Shown in pieces: positions 1 to 10,228 of a stretch of DNA of 52,137 nt. Source of the DNA: Stramenopiles sp. TOSAG23-2 (Eukaryota > Sar); assembly GCA_900128395.1 (NCBI GenBank), contig LT649264.1:1-52137 (forward strand). Reading direction: 5' to 3'. Made by a program: the position numbers and the translations under genes. Numbering within the stretch: position 1 is the first letter of the stretch; every line of letters begins with the position of its first letter. The notes beneath the pieces were generated by a model. The model did not search any database and was not told where the DNA came from. It worked only from the letters and a program-made list of their open reading frames with translations.

Positions 1-668
1 GAAAGTTCTTGATATTGTTCTGTTCTGATCTGATCGATATCTGTCTACGTAAATGATATTATACTGTATAAATCTATATTCAAAATGATAATGTTCATTC
101 AATAAAAAGAAGCATAATAACATAGCACAATACCAGCATACACCACAACAACAACAACAAAAGAAGAAAATTCATCAGCAGCCAGCAGCAGCCGCCAAAG
201 AGGAGTGTGGAGTGATGGCAAAAATTTACAGTAGCTATCCAGGATAGTAGTCGTCTATGAAGAAGAGAAGGAAAATTATGGCAAATCCCTTAATTCAACA
301 AATACATTTTTAGCTGATATATTGCTGGATGATTGCCACATTGCCAGATTATTATTGCTGGATTGCCTTTTAGCTGAAAATCGTTGTTGAACGTTGTCAT
401 TTCCTTGTGTGCCTTTCCTGGCTTTGCTATCCAGGCTATATTAATATACCTTCGTACTTTTGCCCGCTTGTAATATTACAGGTTATTGAAAAATGAAATA
501 ACATACACATAATACTATTAGTACAAACGTTATATATTTCATAAAAAAAATAGACAACAAGTGTACATAATATTAGTGAAAGAAGAGAGAAGATATAGAA
601 AGAGAGACACAAACAAAAGCAATTGGAAGTATATATATATATACATACGTACAATTTTAAAACACAAT
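1..668. other. 5' flank of the RRM gene, no gene seen
   Basis: No convincing reading frame. The stretch is AT-rich with a GC-richer patch at about 175-245 and two related elements, ATTGCTGGATGATTGCC near 321 and ATTGCTGGATTGCC near 354. GCTATCCAGG appears near 234 and again near 427. These look like promoter or leader material for the gene starting at 669, but no element is assignable with certainty. Confidence 0.4.
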
Positions 669-1508
669 ATGGCTACATTAACTAATCATGAAAATATTCA
701 AAACAATATCAATCAAGAAGCACCAACCACCACGACGCCAGAGGTGAATAAAGCGGATACCACTGGCATTACATTTGGTAAAGCAAAAAAGGTTGGTAAA
801 TCAGCAGCAGGGCAAAAGAAAATGAAAAAAAGCAAGGTTACAAATACTAATAGTAGTAATTCAAACAAGTATAATATTCCAATAACCTCATTATTCACCA
901 TCTACGTGTGTAATATACCAGCAAATGCTACGAAAGAATCATTTAACGATATTTTTAAAGATATTGACGGATATCGTGAAACAAGACTAGTCATGCACAT
1001 TGATGGGAAATCTTGTAAAGGTTTTGGCTATGTTGATTTTAAAAATAACAATGGAGTCACCGAAGGTTTAAAACTTGATGGAACAATGTATTTAGACTTG
1101 CCATTAAAAATACGTCCTTATAAGAAAAAAGAATTGCCAAAAACAGTGATATTTGTTTCGAATATTCCACCTAGTATAGATGTACGCCAAATAGGAGAGA
1201 AATTTAAAGAATATGGGACAATAATTGGCATCGATTTAATGAAAGGTGGAAAAGGTAAGAATAAGTCTGGGCGTGGAGTCATAGAGTTTTCTGAAGAAAC
1301 GCATGTCAATAAAGCAATGAAACAGCACAATAAATTAAAGTTCAATGATAATGACAAGGCCTTGTCAATTACTCGTTCAAAACGTGTAGTATCAGATTCT
1401 GGTAAAATGAAATGGAGTAAATTGGTAAATAAATCAAATGAAGCAATGCAACCAAAATCAAAACGTAAAAATAGATTGAGTTTATTTAAACCGAGAAGTG
1501 TTGTGTAA
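669..1508 (+). CDS. Two-RRM RNA-binding protein, possibly nucleolar
   Basis: The protein has 279 residues from the ATG at 669. An in-frame upstream start at 561 would add 36 residues of AT-rich leader (repeated Tyr-Ile) and is unlikely. A basic, Ser/Asn-rich N-terminus of about 75 residues precedes two RNA-recognition motifs. RRM1 has RNP2 IYVCNI and RNP1 KGFGYVDF. RRM2 has RNP2 IFVSNI and an RNP1-like KSGRGVIEF. A Lys/Arg-rich tail follows. Paired RRMs with basic flanks resemble nucleolar ribosome-biogenesis factors such as Nop12/RBM34, but the match is to the domain and not to a named orthologue. It converges on eEF3. Domain call is firm, specific role is open. Confidence 0.85.
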   Translation: MATLTNHENIQNNINQEAPTTTTPEVNKADTTGITFGKAKKVGKSAAGQKKMKKSKVTNTNSSNSNKYNIPITSLFTIYVCNIPANATKESFNDIFKDIDGYRETRLVMHIDGKSCKGFGYVDFKNNNGVTEGLKLDGTMYLDLPLKIRPYKKKELPKTVIFVSNIPPSIDVRQIGEKFKEYGTIIGIDLMKGGKGKNKSGRGVIEFSEETHVNKAMKQHNKLKFNDNDKALSITRSKRVVSDSGKMKWSKLVNKSNEAMQPKSKRKNRLSLFKPRSVV

Positions 1509-2451
1509 AATTTTTACCGCGATAATTAATACGACCGTGTAAAAATATGTGCGTGTGTGCGTGTGTGTAGCTAATAGCTAATATATAATATAATAATATA
1601 CGCGCGCGTATGTATTTTTATACGATTCGTAAAATGTGAAATATACACGCATGATACGAGTACGTACGACTCCGTAGTAAGTTTTTTTTTTCTAATAAAT
1701 TCTAAAATATATTTTTTTTTATTTTTTTACTTTTTTATTTTTATAATTATATAAAACTCAAAGTCACAATTTGCTTTTAAAAGCGATATAGCTTGATCTC
1801 GTTGTTTTATTGGAATATTTGCCGAAACAATAATATTAAATTGACCTCAGTTATACACCAAAGATATTTTTAACTTGTTCGGGGAAGATTATAAAATCCT
1901 AAGACGTAAACGATGTTATTGTTGTATAAATCAATCCGGTTTGACAGGTCGCATTGATCTACAACAAAGGTATCGATTAAATTACATCAATGATTTCTAA
2001 TCGAAAAAATTCAAATTTCAAACGTGTGCGTTGCATAGTTTATTATAAACTAAAGAATGTGTTTACATTCTTTCTCTTCTATGGGTTGGTTGAGCATCCT
2101 GACTACCGAATTTAATACTGAAACCTATTTGATGAACAATCAATATTAATTTATATTATATATATGATATCACGGTGACGTAACATGAATCATATTAAAC
2201 GAGTTTGTTCAACTAAAAAAAATAGGCCGGACTAAAACAGGCAACTATATGTACGACAAAAAAACGCAGCGCTTATAGACACGGAAATTTTTACTTTACA
2301 TTGTAATTTACAAAGATAGAGGGCACGAAACAAAAAAACGTGTGGCCTCTTCTTAAAAATTCATTATTTTTCTTTCTAATAATATCAACGACGATAAAAC
2401 CATTTACTGTGAAAATGTGAAATGGTTCTTTTTTGTATTTTGGATTTGTTT
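1509..2451. other. Convergent 3'-3' gap between the RRM gene and eEF3
   Basis: No gene. It holds a (GT/GC)n-like tract near 1548-1568, a palindrome ATACGCGCGCGTAT at 1598-1611, the octamer TACGAGTA at 1655-1662 and poly(T) runs near 1682-1735. A 37-codon open stretch on the minus strand around 1870-1985 has no ATG and is not called. GACAGGTCG at 1943-1951 recurs at 13208 and 32927. Confidence 0.4.
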
Positions 2452-5400
2452 TTAAAAATCGATGTTCCATTCATCTGCCCAATCTTGCTCATGTTCTTCA
2501 AGATCTTCGCCATTCTTAATTTTTGATTTGATCAATTTTTTATTTTTCTTGATCTCAGCACGAGACATTTCTTCAACTTTCTTGATTTTCTTGATCTTAA
2601 CTGTGTTACCCATAGCATCAGTCATGGTATCACCTTGTTCTTGTTGAATCAATTCTTGTTCAGCTGCATATTTTTCCCATTCAGCATCACCTTTAATGTC
2701 CAATTTGTTGTTTGCAACAACCCACGTAACACGTGTGGTAGCATCAGCGAATTCTTTGTTGTGCGTAATTAAACATACACCACCTTCGAAGTTATCAATT
2801 GCTTTTTTCAATGCACCTAATGAATCACGGTCTAAATAATTAGTAGGTTCATCGAGAATGATAACGTGTGGGCATGACCAAGTACATGCAGCAAGAACTA
2901 CTTTAACTTTTTGGCCTCCACTTAAATCGCGAATACGACTGTGTGTCGCATGTTCACTTTCAAGTCCAATGTTACCTAAATGCTCTTCAACATTACGTGC
3001 GGTTAATGGTTTACCCATTGCTTGTGAAGCGGATAAACGTGCATCTAATGCTTTCATCCATTTCAAGAAACCACGTTTTTCCAACATCTCACGAGGGTAC
3101 CATGCATTTTCATCCATAGTCTTGCCCTTCCATTTAACTTCATAATGGTATTCTTTCTTGACTTTACGGCGAGCCATCAATTTTTCAATAACACGTTTTT
3201 CTTTTTTGGTGGAACCATCTTCTAGTTTCACAGAAACTTCAAATGGTTTGTCCATTTTCTTTTGCTCTTCTTTTGAAACTTGTGCAGTTGCCTTTTGACG
3301 TGCCTCTTTATCTTCACCACCTTCATATCTCCAACGAATGTATTCATTTGGAGATTTGTCCAAATGCTGTTCAATATGATGGAATGCATGTTGCGCAACA
3401 TATGCGAAACGGCAATTTGGATGCTTTTTAACCAAACCGGTACTTGGTTTTAATTCACCAGTTAACAATTTGATCATCGTACTTTTGCCGGCACCATTTG
3501 CACCAACAATAGCAACACGAGAAGCCATTGATAAACGTGCAGTTACACCGGTCAATTGTGGTTTAGCAGCACCAGGGTAAGTGAAGTTAACGTCAGTCAT
3601 AGACATAATAGCTGCACCTTTGCTTCGTACGCCGTCCAATATACCTGGTAATGGAAATTTGAATTCCAAATCAGTTGAACCAAGTTCGAAGTATGATTTT
3701 GCTTCTGGGAAACGTTTCACGAATGCAGTTACATTGCCTTTGTACGTATTCAATTTCAAATCTTGAAAATGGATGATGTGGTCAATGGTTTTGTCCATGA
3801 ATGCCGTGTCGTGAGATACCATCAAACATGTTACGTTTGGTAAACTGTTGATGTAATCAACAACCCATTGTACGTTCAAAACATCTAAGTGATTGGTTGG
3901 CTCGTCCATTAACATGATATCTGCTTTTTGCATGGTTGCACGGATCAAGGCTAACTTCATTTTCCATCCACCGGAAAGTTGGGTGATCAAACCGCTGCAC
4001 ATAGCTTCATTAAAGCCATTGTCTATTAAGATTTGTCTTGCTTCTGGTTCAGTAACTTTGATGCCGAATCCAACGGTATCAACCAAATATTGGCAAGTGT
4101 TCATTTGCATTTGGGAACCTTGGATATCGTTTTCAATAAAGATGGTACGAACTTCATCACTTGTTGGGAAACCTTCCACTTGGCCGTTGGAGATTGCGCG
4201 CATCATGGTAGTTTTACCTGCACTTTTTGAAGCGATGATACCGTATTTGTAACCTTTTTTTAAATGTAAGCGACTGTTGTTCAACAAAATGTTAGAACCG
4301 TATGCTAATGAAAACATTAAGTCGCAAAGATCTGGAGTTGGATCATCATCATCATCGTCTTGTAAAACAACTTCATCACTTTGACCAGCAATGATACCGC
4401 ATTTTGCACTGCAGTAAAGACGTAATGTTTCGATTGCTTTGCTTGCAGCTGCTTCATCACCTTTCAATGCAGTCTTCAATGCAACGGTCAATGTTTTTTT
4501 CCATGCACTTGGTTCTGCGTTGCGTGTAACATTGCAAAATGCAGTTGCTACGTCAGCAACATAACCAACAACGTTTTCTTCACTTGTGTTTGTTGTTTTA
4601 ACACTTTTTTTCAATGTAGCAAGAACATCCTCAGTTGTGATAGTAACTGGTTCAGCTTCTTTACCTTTTTTACTAACACGTAATAAAGTTTCATGTGCTT
4701 TCTCAAAACGTTTACGGCATTCAGGATCAGAGATTGTTTTCAAACCGTGTTCAAGCAATGGCTCGATCAATGGAAGGAATGGTGCAACGTCTGCTGGGTT
4801 CTTAACCAATTTTGCCATGTTCTCCGTGATAACAGCACATTTACGTTTAATAGCTGTTTTTGGCTCTTTGAAACCACGTTCCAAAATTGGGCATGTGATG
4901 GACAAAGCAGATGCGGTAACAGTTTGTACGAATGTGGTACCTGCCAATGCGTAAACGCAATCAGCAACTGTGTCTGGTTTTTCAATTGCTTCAACCATTG
5001 ATGGGATAAATGGTTCCAAATCGATGTTGTCAATAGCATCGCATACGTCTTCCAATGTATCAGCAGCTTGTACTTTAACTTGTTTACGTGTATCCCACAT
5101 TTTGTCAGAGATGATAGGAACTAACGTTGTCATTAAACTTTCAATTTCACGTGGTGCTTGTTTTGCTGATTTGCTTAATAATTTCAATGAAGTAACTTTC
5201 GTTTGGAATCTTGCTAAATCTGCTAAGCCGCTTTCGTCACCTTCTAAGATGAAACGTTTTACAAAAACTGGAACTGCTGGTGCAGGTACAACTTCAAAAA
5301 CTGCGTTTGCGGCAACGTCAGCGGATTCTCTTACGCCTTTTGCTTTTTTATCACCACATAATGCTAATACGATACCACTCATTGCAAATAAAGATGGTAC

Positions 5401-5832
5401 TACACTTTCGCCCAATTTAGTTGCGATTGCGGTTACGATTTTACATCCAGCTTCACGTGCTGCGCCACTTTTGCTTTTCAAAAGCTCAGTAACGATCATG
5501 GATGTTACGTCAGAAGATACTACCAATTCTGCAGTTGTCAAGGCTGCAGTGAATTGTTCAATGGCAATTGTACCATCGTCTTCAACTTGTTTACCATTAC
5601 ATTTAGTAACGACTTCACTTAACAAATTACGTAATGCAGTTTGTTCTGGTGTGAAAGTTTTTGTTGCTGGCACATTTGCTTTTGCTTGTGGTGCTTTTGG
5701 TGCTTTGTTTTTCATTCCCATTTTTTTCATACCATCGGTAACGTCACTTACTTTTGGTTTTTGGAATTTTTTATTTCTGCGATTGCGACCACCTCTTTTT
5801 GATTTTGTTGTTTGTTGTTTTGGTTCTGGCAT
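2452..5832 (-). CDS. EEF3: Translation elongation factor 3 (ABC-F-like ATPase)
   Basis: The 1126-residue protein has the eEF3 order: a basic N-terminal extension, HEAT-repeat region (about 70-400), helical bundle, ABC1, ABC2 with an inserted chromodomain-like segment (about 880-940), and a Lys/Glu-rich tail. ABC1 has signature LSGGWKMKLAL and Walker B IMLMDEPTNHLD. ABC2 has Walker A GANGAGKST (Lys783), signature LSGGQKVKVVLA and Walker B VIILDEPTNYLD. eEF3 is a ribosome-bound ATPase that helps release E-site tRNA and late translocation. It is essential in fungi and patchy in other protists. The first Walker A is unusual: ASKSAGKTT (Lys540) where yeast has GPNGCGKST. Length is near the fungal protein (about 1044) plus N-terminal extra. 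The start is the first ATG and lies just after an A-rich leader. Confidence 0.96.
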   Translation of the reverse strand: MPEPKQQTTKSKRGGRNRRNKKFQKPKVSDVTDGMKKMGMKNKAPKAPQAKANVPATKTFTPEQTALRNLLSEVVTKCNGKQVEDDGTIAIEQFTAALTTAELVVSSDVTSMIVTELLKSKSGAAREAGCKIVTAIATKLGESVVPSLFAMSGIVLALCGDKKAKGVRESADVAANAVFEVVPAPAVPVFVKRFILEGDESGLADLARFQTKVTSLKLLSKSAKQAPREIESLMTTLVPIISDKMWDTRKQVKVQAADTLEDVCDAIDNIDLEPFIPSMVEAIEKPDTVADCVYALAGTTFVQTVTASALSITCPILERGFKEPKTAIKRKCAVITENMAKLVKNPADVAPFLPLIEPLLEHGLKTISDPECRKRFEKAHETLLRVSKKGKEAEPVTITTEDVLATLKKSVKTTNTSEENVVGYVADVATAFCNVTRNAEPSAWKKTLTVALKTALKGDEAAASKAIETLRLYCSAKCGIIAGQSDEVVLQDDDDDDPTPDLCDLMFSLAYGSNILLNNSRLHLKKGYKYGIIASKSAGKTTMMRAISNGQVEGFPTSDEVRTIFIENDIQGSQMQMNTCQYLVDTVGFGIKVTEPEARQILIDNGFNEAMCSGLITQLSGGWKMKLALIRATMQKADIMLMDEPTNHLDVLNVQWVVDYINSLPNVTCLMVSHDTAFMDKTIDHIIHFQDLKLNTYKGNVTAFVKRFPEAKSYFELGSTDLEFKFPLPGILDGVRSKGAAIMSMTDVNFTYPGAAKPQLTGVTARLSMASRVAIVGANGAGKSTMIKLLTGELKPSTGLVKKHPNCRFAYVAQHAFHHIEQHLDKSPNEYIRWRYEGGEDKEARQKATAQVSKEEQKKMDKPFEVSVKLEDGSTKKEKRVIEKLMARRKVKKEYHYEVKWKGKTMDENAWYPREMLEKRGFLKWMKALDARLSASQAMGKPLTARNVEEHLGNIGLESEHATHSRIRDLSGGQKVKVVLAACTWSCPHVIILDEPTNYLDRDSLGALKKAIDNFEGGVCLITHNKEFADATTRVTWVVANNKLDIKGDAEWEKYAAEQELIQQEQGDTMTDAMGNTVKIKKIKKVEEMSRAEIKKNKKLIKSKIKNGEDLEEHEQDWADEWNIDF

Positions 5833-5880
5833 ATTTGTTTTTGTTTTTGTTTTTGTTTTTGTTTTGTTTTTTTTTGTTTT
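5833..5880 (-). repeat. (CAAAAA)n A-rich leader just before the eEF3 start
   Basis: Read on the coding strand, about five CAAAAA units plus longer A runs end within a few bases of the eEF3 ATG. It would be part of the 5' UTR if transcription starts upstream. The rest of the divergent gap to 6522 shows no gene. It contains the promoter space shared with TMEM208. Confidence 0.6.
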
Positions 5881-6522
5881 ACGTTTAACTATTAAAATAT
5901 ATTATTCAAAAATTATTTTAATGCTTTGTTGTTTTATTTTGTTTTGTTTTGTTTTGCTTCGTTTGTTTGTTTATGTGTATGTATAGTTTTTTTCTGTATT
6001 AGTGCATTAGTATATTCTATTTATTGTGGTAGCCAGGTGGGTTGCAGGTCTTTGTCAAAGCTGATAAGAGGCTCACAGTATTAAAATTGACTTTTGTATT
6101 GTTGAAATTTATACAATCAACAAATTCTGGCTACTAACGAGGTTTTTATTTGGTTGAGCACCATTGAATTTGGAATGAATATTAATAGTACATGAACACA
6201 CCATTACAGAAATTTAAAAATTATTGTAGAAAAACCGACGCACGTTTTTTATGGCGGATGATGATTTAAATGATGAGGCAATTTTATTTTCAGCAAGATT
6301 AATTGCGTCGTTGATTTCTTATCTTACAACAATTGTCTCGCTGGATTCTGGATTTCCAATTTCCAGTTGTGATGGGAGAGCTGCTTGATGCCCGGCTTGG
6401 AATTGAATAAACAACTCCGTTCTTATACAGTTAGAAAAAAACATCTCATATATATTCATTCAATACACACACATATAATAGCAAAACGCACATACACAAA
6501 AAATACATAATAGTAATACATT
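5881..6522. other. Divergent promoter region, eEF3 / TMEM208
   Basis: No coding frame of interest. AT-rich with scattered GC-richer pieces (about 6030-6080 and 6340-6410). Both neighbours start outward from here. No TACGAGTA octamer was seen. Confidence 0.4.
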
Positions 6523-7041
6523 ATGGCTGGTAGTGGTGAGAAAAAAAGACAAAAATTATTAGCAGAATTTAAAAAATATTTATATATTGTTATTATAACA
6601 ATAAATGTGATATATTTAATTTTTCGCATTGGTATATATCGTAGTTCATTTACGTCTGGACGTCAATATGCATATTATACCATTATCTTTTTAACGATTT
6701 TGTTTTCATATTTGTTACTCAGTGCAAGAGGAAATGCAAGAATGTTAGATTTACAAAGCGAAGTGCAACCTGGTTCCAAATATATTGATTTATTAGGATT
6801 AACGTTTGTTGTTCAGCTAGGCTCCCTTTATAGTGATTATTTTTGGTTATTATATTTAGTCCTACCGGGAACACTGATTTATTATGGAATACGCATGTTG
6901 TTAAATTGGGTATTTACACCACAAGAAAGTGATTTTTACGATGCAAATGGAAACGACATACGTTTAAAAGAAAATAATTCCTCTGCTGCAAAAGGCAGAA
7001 ACCGAAAAAGTGGGAATAAATATGCAAGATTTCGTAATTAA
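6523..7041 (+). CDS. TMEM208: TMEM208/SND2-like ER membrane protein
   Basis: The 172-residue protein resembles the TMEM208/SND2 family (DUF788): a short basic N-terminus leading into a hydrophobic pair (about 20-62), a polar loop, two further hydrophobic spans (about 85-125) containing LGLTFVVQLGSLYSDYFWLLY and PGTLIYYGIRMLLNWVF, and a basic tail ending in Lys/Arg residues. Family members sit in the ER membrane and act in the SRP-independent (SND) targeting route for membrane proteins. The length matches animal TMEM208 (173). The start follows an A-rich leader. Family call rests on overall pattern and on the WFT-like motif after the last span. Confidence 0.85.
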   Translation: MAGSGEKKRQKLLAEFKKYLYIVIITINVIYLIFRIGIYRSSFTSGRQYAYYTIIFLTILFSYLLLSARGNARMLDLQSEVQPGSKYIDLLGLTFVVQLGSLYSDYFWLLYLVLPGTLIYYGIRMLLNWVFTPQESDFYDANGNDIRLKENNSSAAKGRNRKSGNKYARFRN

Positions 7042-8050
7042 CCATGTTATTATAAGAAGGTGTTTTTTAACTTCATAAATAAAAATATATAAGTTAAATG
7101 GTATTTCTATATTAATACTTACTTACAATTACACAGCATTAAAAATACCATCATCCTCTATATCACTTTTTATAATACAACGGTACAGTACAGATAACAC
7201 ATAGTGGAGGAATTAGGAACATCCACCACTCGAAAATGAATAAATACATCATATATATGTATGTACACACATTTTTACACCCATTTGCAGACCAATAATT
7301 CTATATTCTAATATTGAATTTATATATATATGGAAAGACGACATATATTAGTCATCACGCCAAGATAATAATACACAAATATATTTACAAGCAATATATA
7401 CGTTTATAAGATATGGGTGAAAATGACACAGCAAATGGTGTTGAACAAAAGAAAGGAAGAAGAAGAAAGTGAACATGATGGATGGGGCCACTCGTACTCC
7501 TCATACTAGCTCTAGTCACAGCTCTAGTGACAGTTATAACTAACAGTACTATGTACAGCAGTATATTTTCCCAAAACATTCTTACGAATAGGTTCTTACT
7601 GTAAAACAACAATTGATAACTTAAAAATTATGAATCACTTAAAATTACTAACTAAATATAATAAATAAATAATAATGTAAATAATATGTAACAATTAAGG
7701 TACTTGAAAGAATGAAGGGGCAATGTTAATGTTATCATGTTCTGATCAGGGTTATTAGGGAATAACAACGGAACAACATTAAAATAGCTCTAGCTCATCT
7801 GCCCTAATAATATGACATACTGGTTACACTGGTATATAGTATGTGCATATTATAATAGACTGTATTCAATATGTAATCATAATCCTTTTTTTCCGATTGA
7901 GAAAAATAAAGTATACCAGTATAATAATAATGAAAATATCAATTTTATATATATAACAATCTACTATTGATGAATATTCATCACATCTACTCAAACATTG
8001 TACAGCTTATATTTATCACTACCTTATTAAATATACAACAACAACAAAAA
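7042..8050. other. Gap between TMEM208 and the zinc-finger gene, no gene seen
   Basis: About 1 kb of AT-rich DNA. A 75-codon minus-strand frame at 7385-7612 is hydrophobic and low in complexity, without family resemblance, and is not called. A short imperfect repeat of CTAGCTCTAGT type lies near 7506-7530. Confidence 0.35.
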
Positions 8051-8824
8051 ATGAATGATAAAAAAAGAAATAGAGATGATGGTGGTATGGAAAGACAATT
8101 ATTAAAGAATGAAAAAAAACAAAAAATAAGTGATGATAATAATAATAATACACCAGTTGTTGATTTGATGACTTTGGAAGAAAAAATTAAAGCATTAGAA
8201 GATAGTTTGGAAAATAGTAGTAGTAGCAGTAGCAGCAGCAGCAGTGATGGTAGTGATAGTGATGACAGTGATGTAGATAACGATGAGGATTTACGTATAC
8301 CACCATTACCACCTGATCAATTGCCAGAATATTATAAAAAAACTAATGAAAAAAAAAAGAATAATAATAACAATCAATATCAAGACCGTAGAGATAGTAA
8401 ATATTGGCAAAAACAATTAAATGAAGCCATGAAAAGTTATGTACCATCACAAAACCGGCCATTATATTGTCGAATATGTAAATTAGATTTTAACAATGAA
8501 ACTGAATTAATGGAACATCGTCGTAGTATGGAACATCGAAATGCTGCTAAATTAGAAAGACAAATGACTTATTGTAATGTATGCGATAAACAATTTACAA
8601 GTGTAAAACAATTAGAAGATCATTCCAGTGGTAGATGGCATAAAGAGAAATTAACACGTCATCGTAATAAAATGAGTAAACGTGGGAGAGGTAGAGGTAG
8701 GGGTGGTAGCCGGGGCCGATGGCGTGGTGGTCGTGGAGGTAGAGGTAGAGGTGGGGGATATAATCCTGGTCGGGGGCGTGGACGTGGACGTGGGTATAGT
8801 AACAGAGGTAGAGGACGTCGATAA
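8051..8824 (+). CDS. U1-type C2H2 zinc-finger protein with RG-rich tail
   Basis: The protein has 257 residues from the ATG at 8051. An earlier in-frame ATG at 7967 would add 28 hydrophobic, leader-like residues. Order: basic N-terminus, Ser run and acidic Asp/Ser patch, Pro-rich strip, then two zinc fingers with C-x2-C-x12-H-x5-H spacing (LYCRIC...HRRSMEH and TYCNVC...HSSGRWH), typical of matrin/U1-type fingers that bind dsRNA or structured RNA. About 45 residues of RG/RGG repeats close the protein, a classic RNA-binding and arginine-methylation region. The role is likely nuclear RNA metabolism. No orthologue is recognised. It converges on AAR2. Confidence 0.82.
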   Translation: MNDKKRNRDDGGMERQLLKNEKKQKISDDNNNNTPVVDLMTLEEKIKALEDSLENSSSSSSSSSSDGSDSDDSDVDNDEDLRIPPLPPDQLPEYYKKTNEKKKNNNNNQYQDRRDSKYWQKQLNEAMKSYVPSQNRPLYCRICKLDFNNETELMEHRRSMEHRNAAKLERQMTYCNVCDKQFTSVKQLEDHSSGRWHKEKLTRHRNKMSKRGRGRGRGGSRGRWRGGRGGRGRGGGYNPGRGRGRGRGYSNRGRGRR

Positions 8825-9049
8825 ATGTTAAATAAATGTTATTATAAATATCTTTTTGTGTACAAAATACATTTTTATTTTTTTTTATACAATATTTATA
8901 ATAAAATATTTTATAATTTTTTAATTCGCACATCAATTCAGATATCTCTCTAAAAAATAATTTTTAGTAGAGACCGTACTCTAACTTTTTACGATATTCG
9001 TACAAATACATACTCTAGTATTTATACAAAACCACCACACTTCTTCTCA
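8825..9049. terminator. Convergent gap with hairpin-forming sequences
   Basis: The gap between the zinc-finger gene and AAR2 holds two possible stems: CTCTCTAAAAAATAATTTTT followed by AGTAGAG (about 8945-8972), and TACGA-TAT-TCGTA near 8990-9002. Whether these act in 3' end formation is inference. Confidence 0.3.
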
Positions 9050-10228
9050 TTAAAACATTGATGCATTCAAATCAACAACAACAGGTAAATCTTCTTCGTC
9101 TTCTTCTCCTTCTACAAACCCATTGCTTCTATATTTAGTATTATACTTATTTTCAATATCCAATCCAACATTTTCTTTTAAATATTTCAATATTGATATC
9201 ACTTCCATTTTAATATTTGGGTGACATGATGTAGTGCAATCATTGATGCCATCTTTAACACAAATAAAATATAAATTTTTTATACATTCTTCTAAAAAAT
9301 TACCTTTCGATAAATCATTCCCGAAAAAATCAAATGGAATTTCTTTTAATTGACATTGTAATGTTTTTAAAAATGTTGTAAAAAATGATAGTACATCCAT
9401 TTTATTATTATATAATGATGTATTAGTAGTTTCTAACGATAATAATAAAGCTTTTTCTGATAAACATATTAAATGTACCATATTTTTCCATTGATCAAAT
9501 GCATCAAATGATTGTCCAATTAAAAAACAAATAAATGCAAATTGTAATTCCCCTAAAAATAATTCAAATTTATTATTATATTCCTTTAAAAGTAATGTAA
9601 AAAAAGCATCACTTCTATCAAACAAATTATTTTTTGGTAAAGTTGTAAAAAATATATGTGATGGTATGTTTCCTATTTGTTTTTCATCATTATTATTATT
9701 ATTATTATCGTCATTTTTGGTTACATTTTGTAACATTTGCTTCTCGTTGTTATCAAGTGGTTTTGATGAAGCTGATATGATTTTTTGTATTGGTTCAATT
9801 CTATTCACAACTTCCAAAGTTATATGATTAGATAATTGATTCCATTTTGTATATTCTTCCATAGGATATGCACCTAAATTATTTTCAAACGCACCATTAT
9901 AAATACCACGCTTATATCGTTCAATTTCTTCTGTATCTTTTAATAAATTTAACACTTCATTTGCCGTATCCCAAATATAGATAAACACGTCACTTTGTTT
10001 TACATTGACAAAGAATCCAGTCCGTAATTGTCCGATATTATTTGTATCTTTATTATCAGCTACAGTATAGTGTACATAATGTATACCAAGTGGTATTGCA
10101 GCAATACCTTTGAATTTTTCTGCAATTTTCCATATTTTACAATCAATTCCAATTTCACTTCCAACTGGTATATCACCTAATATTAATAAGACGGGACGTT
10201 GTTTGATTTGTTCCTCGGTATGCATCAT
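9050..10228 (-). CDS. AAR2: AAR2, U5 snRNP assembly chaperone
   Basis: The 392-residue protein matches the AAR2 family along its length. The N-terminal beta domain has ILGDIPVGSEIGIDCKIWKI, IPLGIHYVHY and TGFFVNV. The C-terminal helical domain has the strongly conserved LGELQFAFICFLIGQSFDAF followed by a WKNMVHLIC segment and KEIPFDFFGND. AAR2 holds Prp8 during cytoplasmic U5 snRNP assembly and blocks premature Brr2 binding. An Asn-rich linker at about 172-182 separates the domains. Length is close to human AAR2 (384). Its presence implies a working spliceosome, although introns are rare in this window. CPT1 lies upstream on the same strand. Confidence 0.95.
   Translation of the reverse strand: MMHTEEQIKQRPVLLILGDIPVGSEIGIDCKIWKIAEKFKGIAAIPLGIHYVHYTVADNKDTNNIGQLRTGFFVNVKQSDVFIYIWDTANEVLNLLKDTEEIERYKRGIYNGAFENNLGAYPMEEYTKWNQLSNHITLEVVNRIEPIQKIISASSKPLDNNEKQMLQNVTKNDDNNNNNNDEKQIGNIPSHIFFTTLPKNNLFDRSDAFFTLLLKEYNNKFELFLGELQFAFICFLIGQSFDAFDQWKNMVHLICLSEKALLLSLETTNTSLYNNKMDVLSFFTTFLKTLQCQLKEIPFDFFGNDLSKGNFLEECIKNLYFICVKDGINDCTTSCHPNIKMEVISILKYLKENVGLDIENKYNTKYRSNGFVEGEEDEEDLPVVVDLNASMF

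Noticed and set aside
436-654. 72-codon minus-strand frame
   Set aside because: Hydrophobic Tyr/Ile/Cys drift over AT repeats and partly antisense to the RRM gene leader.
4970-5986. 338-codon plus-strand frame opposite eEF3
   Set aside because: Antisense shadow of a well-supported gene; composition follows the eEF3 codons in reverse.
7967-8050. Upstream ATG of the zinc-finger gene as true start
   Set aside because: Added residues are AT-leader-like and hydrophobic; the ATG at 8051 after an A-rich leader fits the other genes better.
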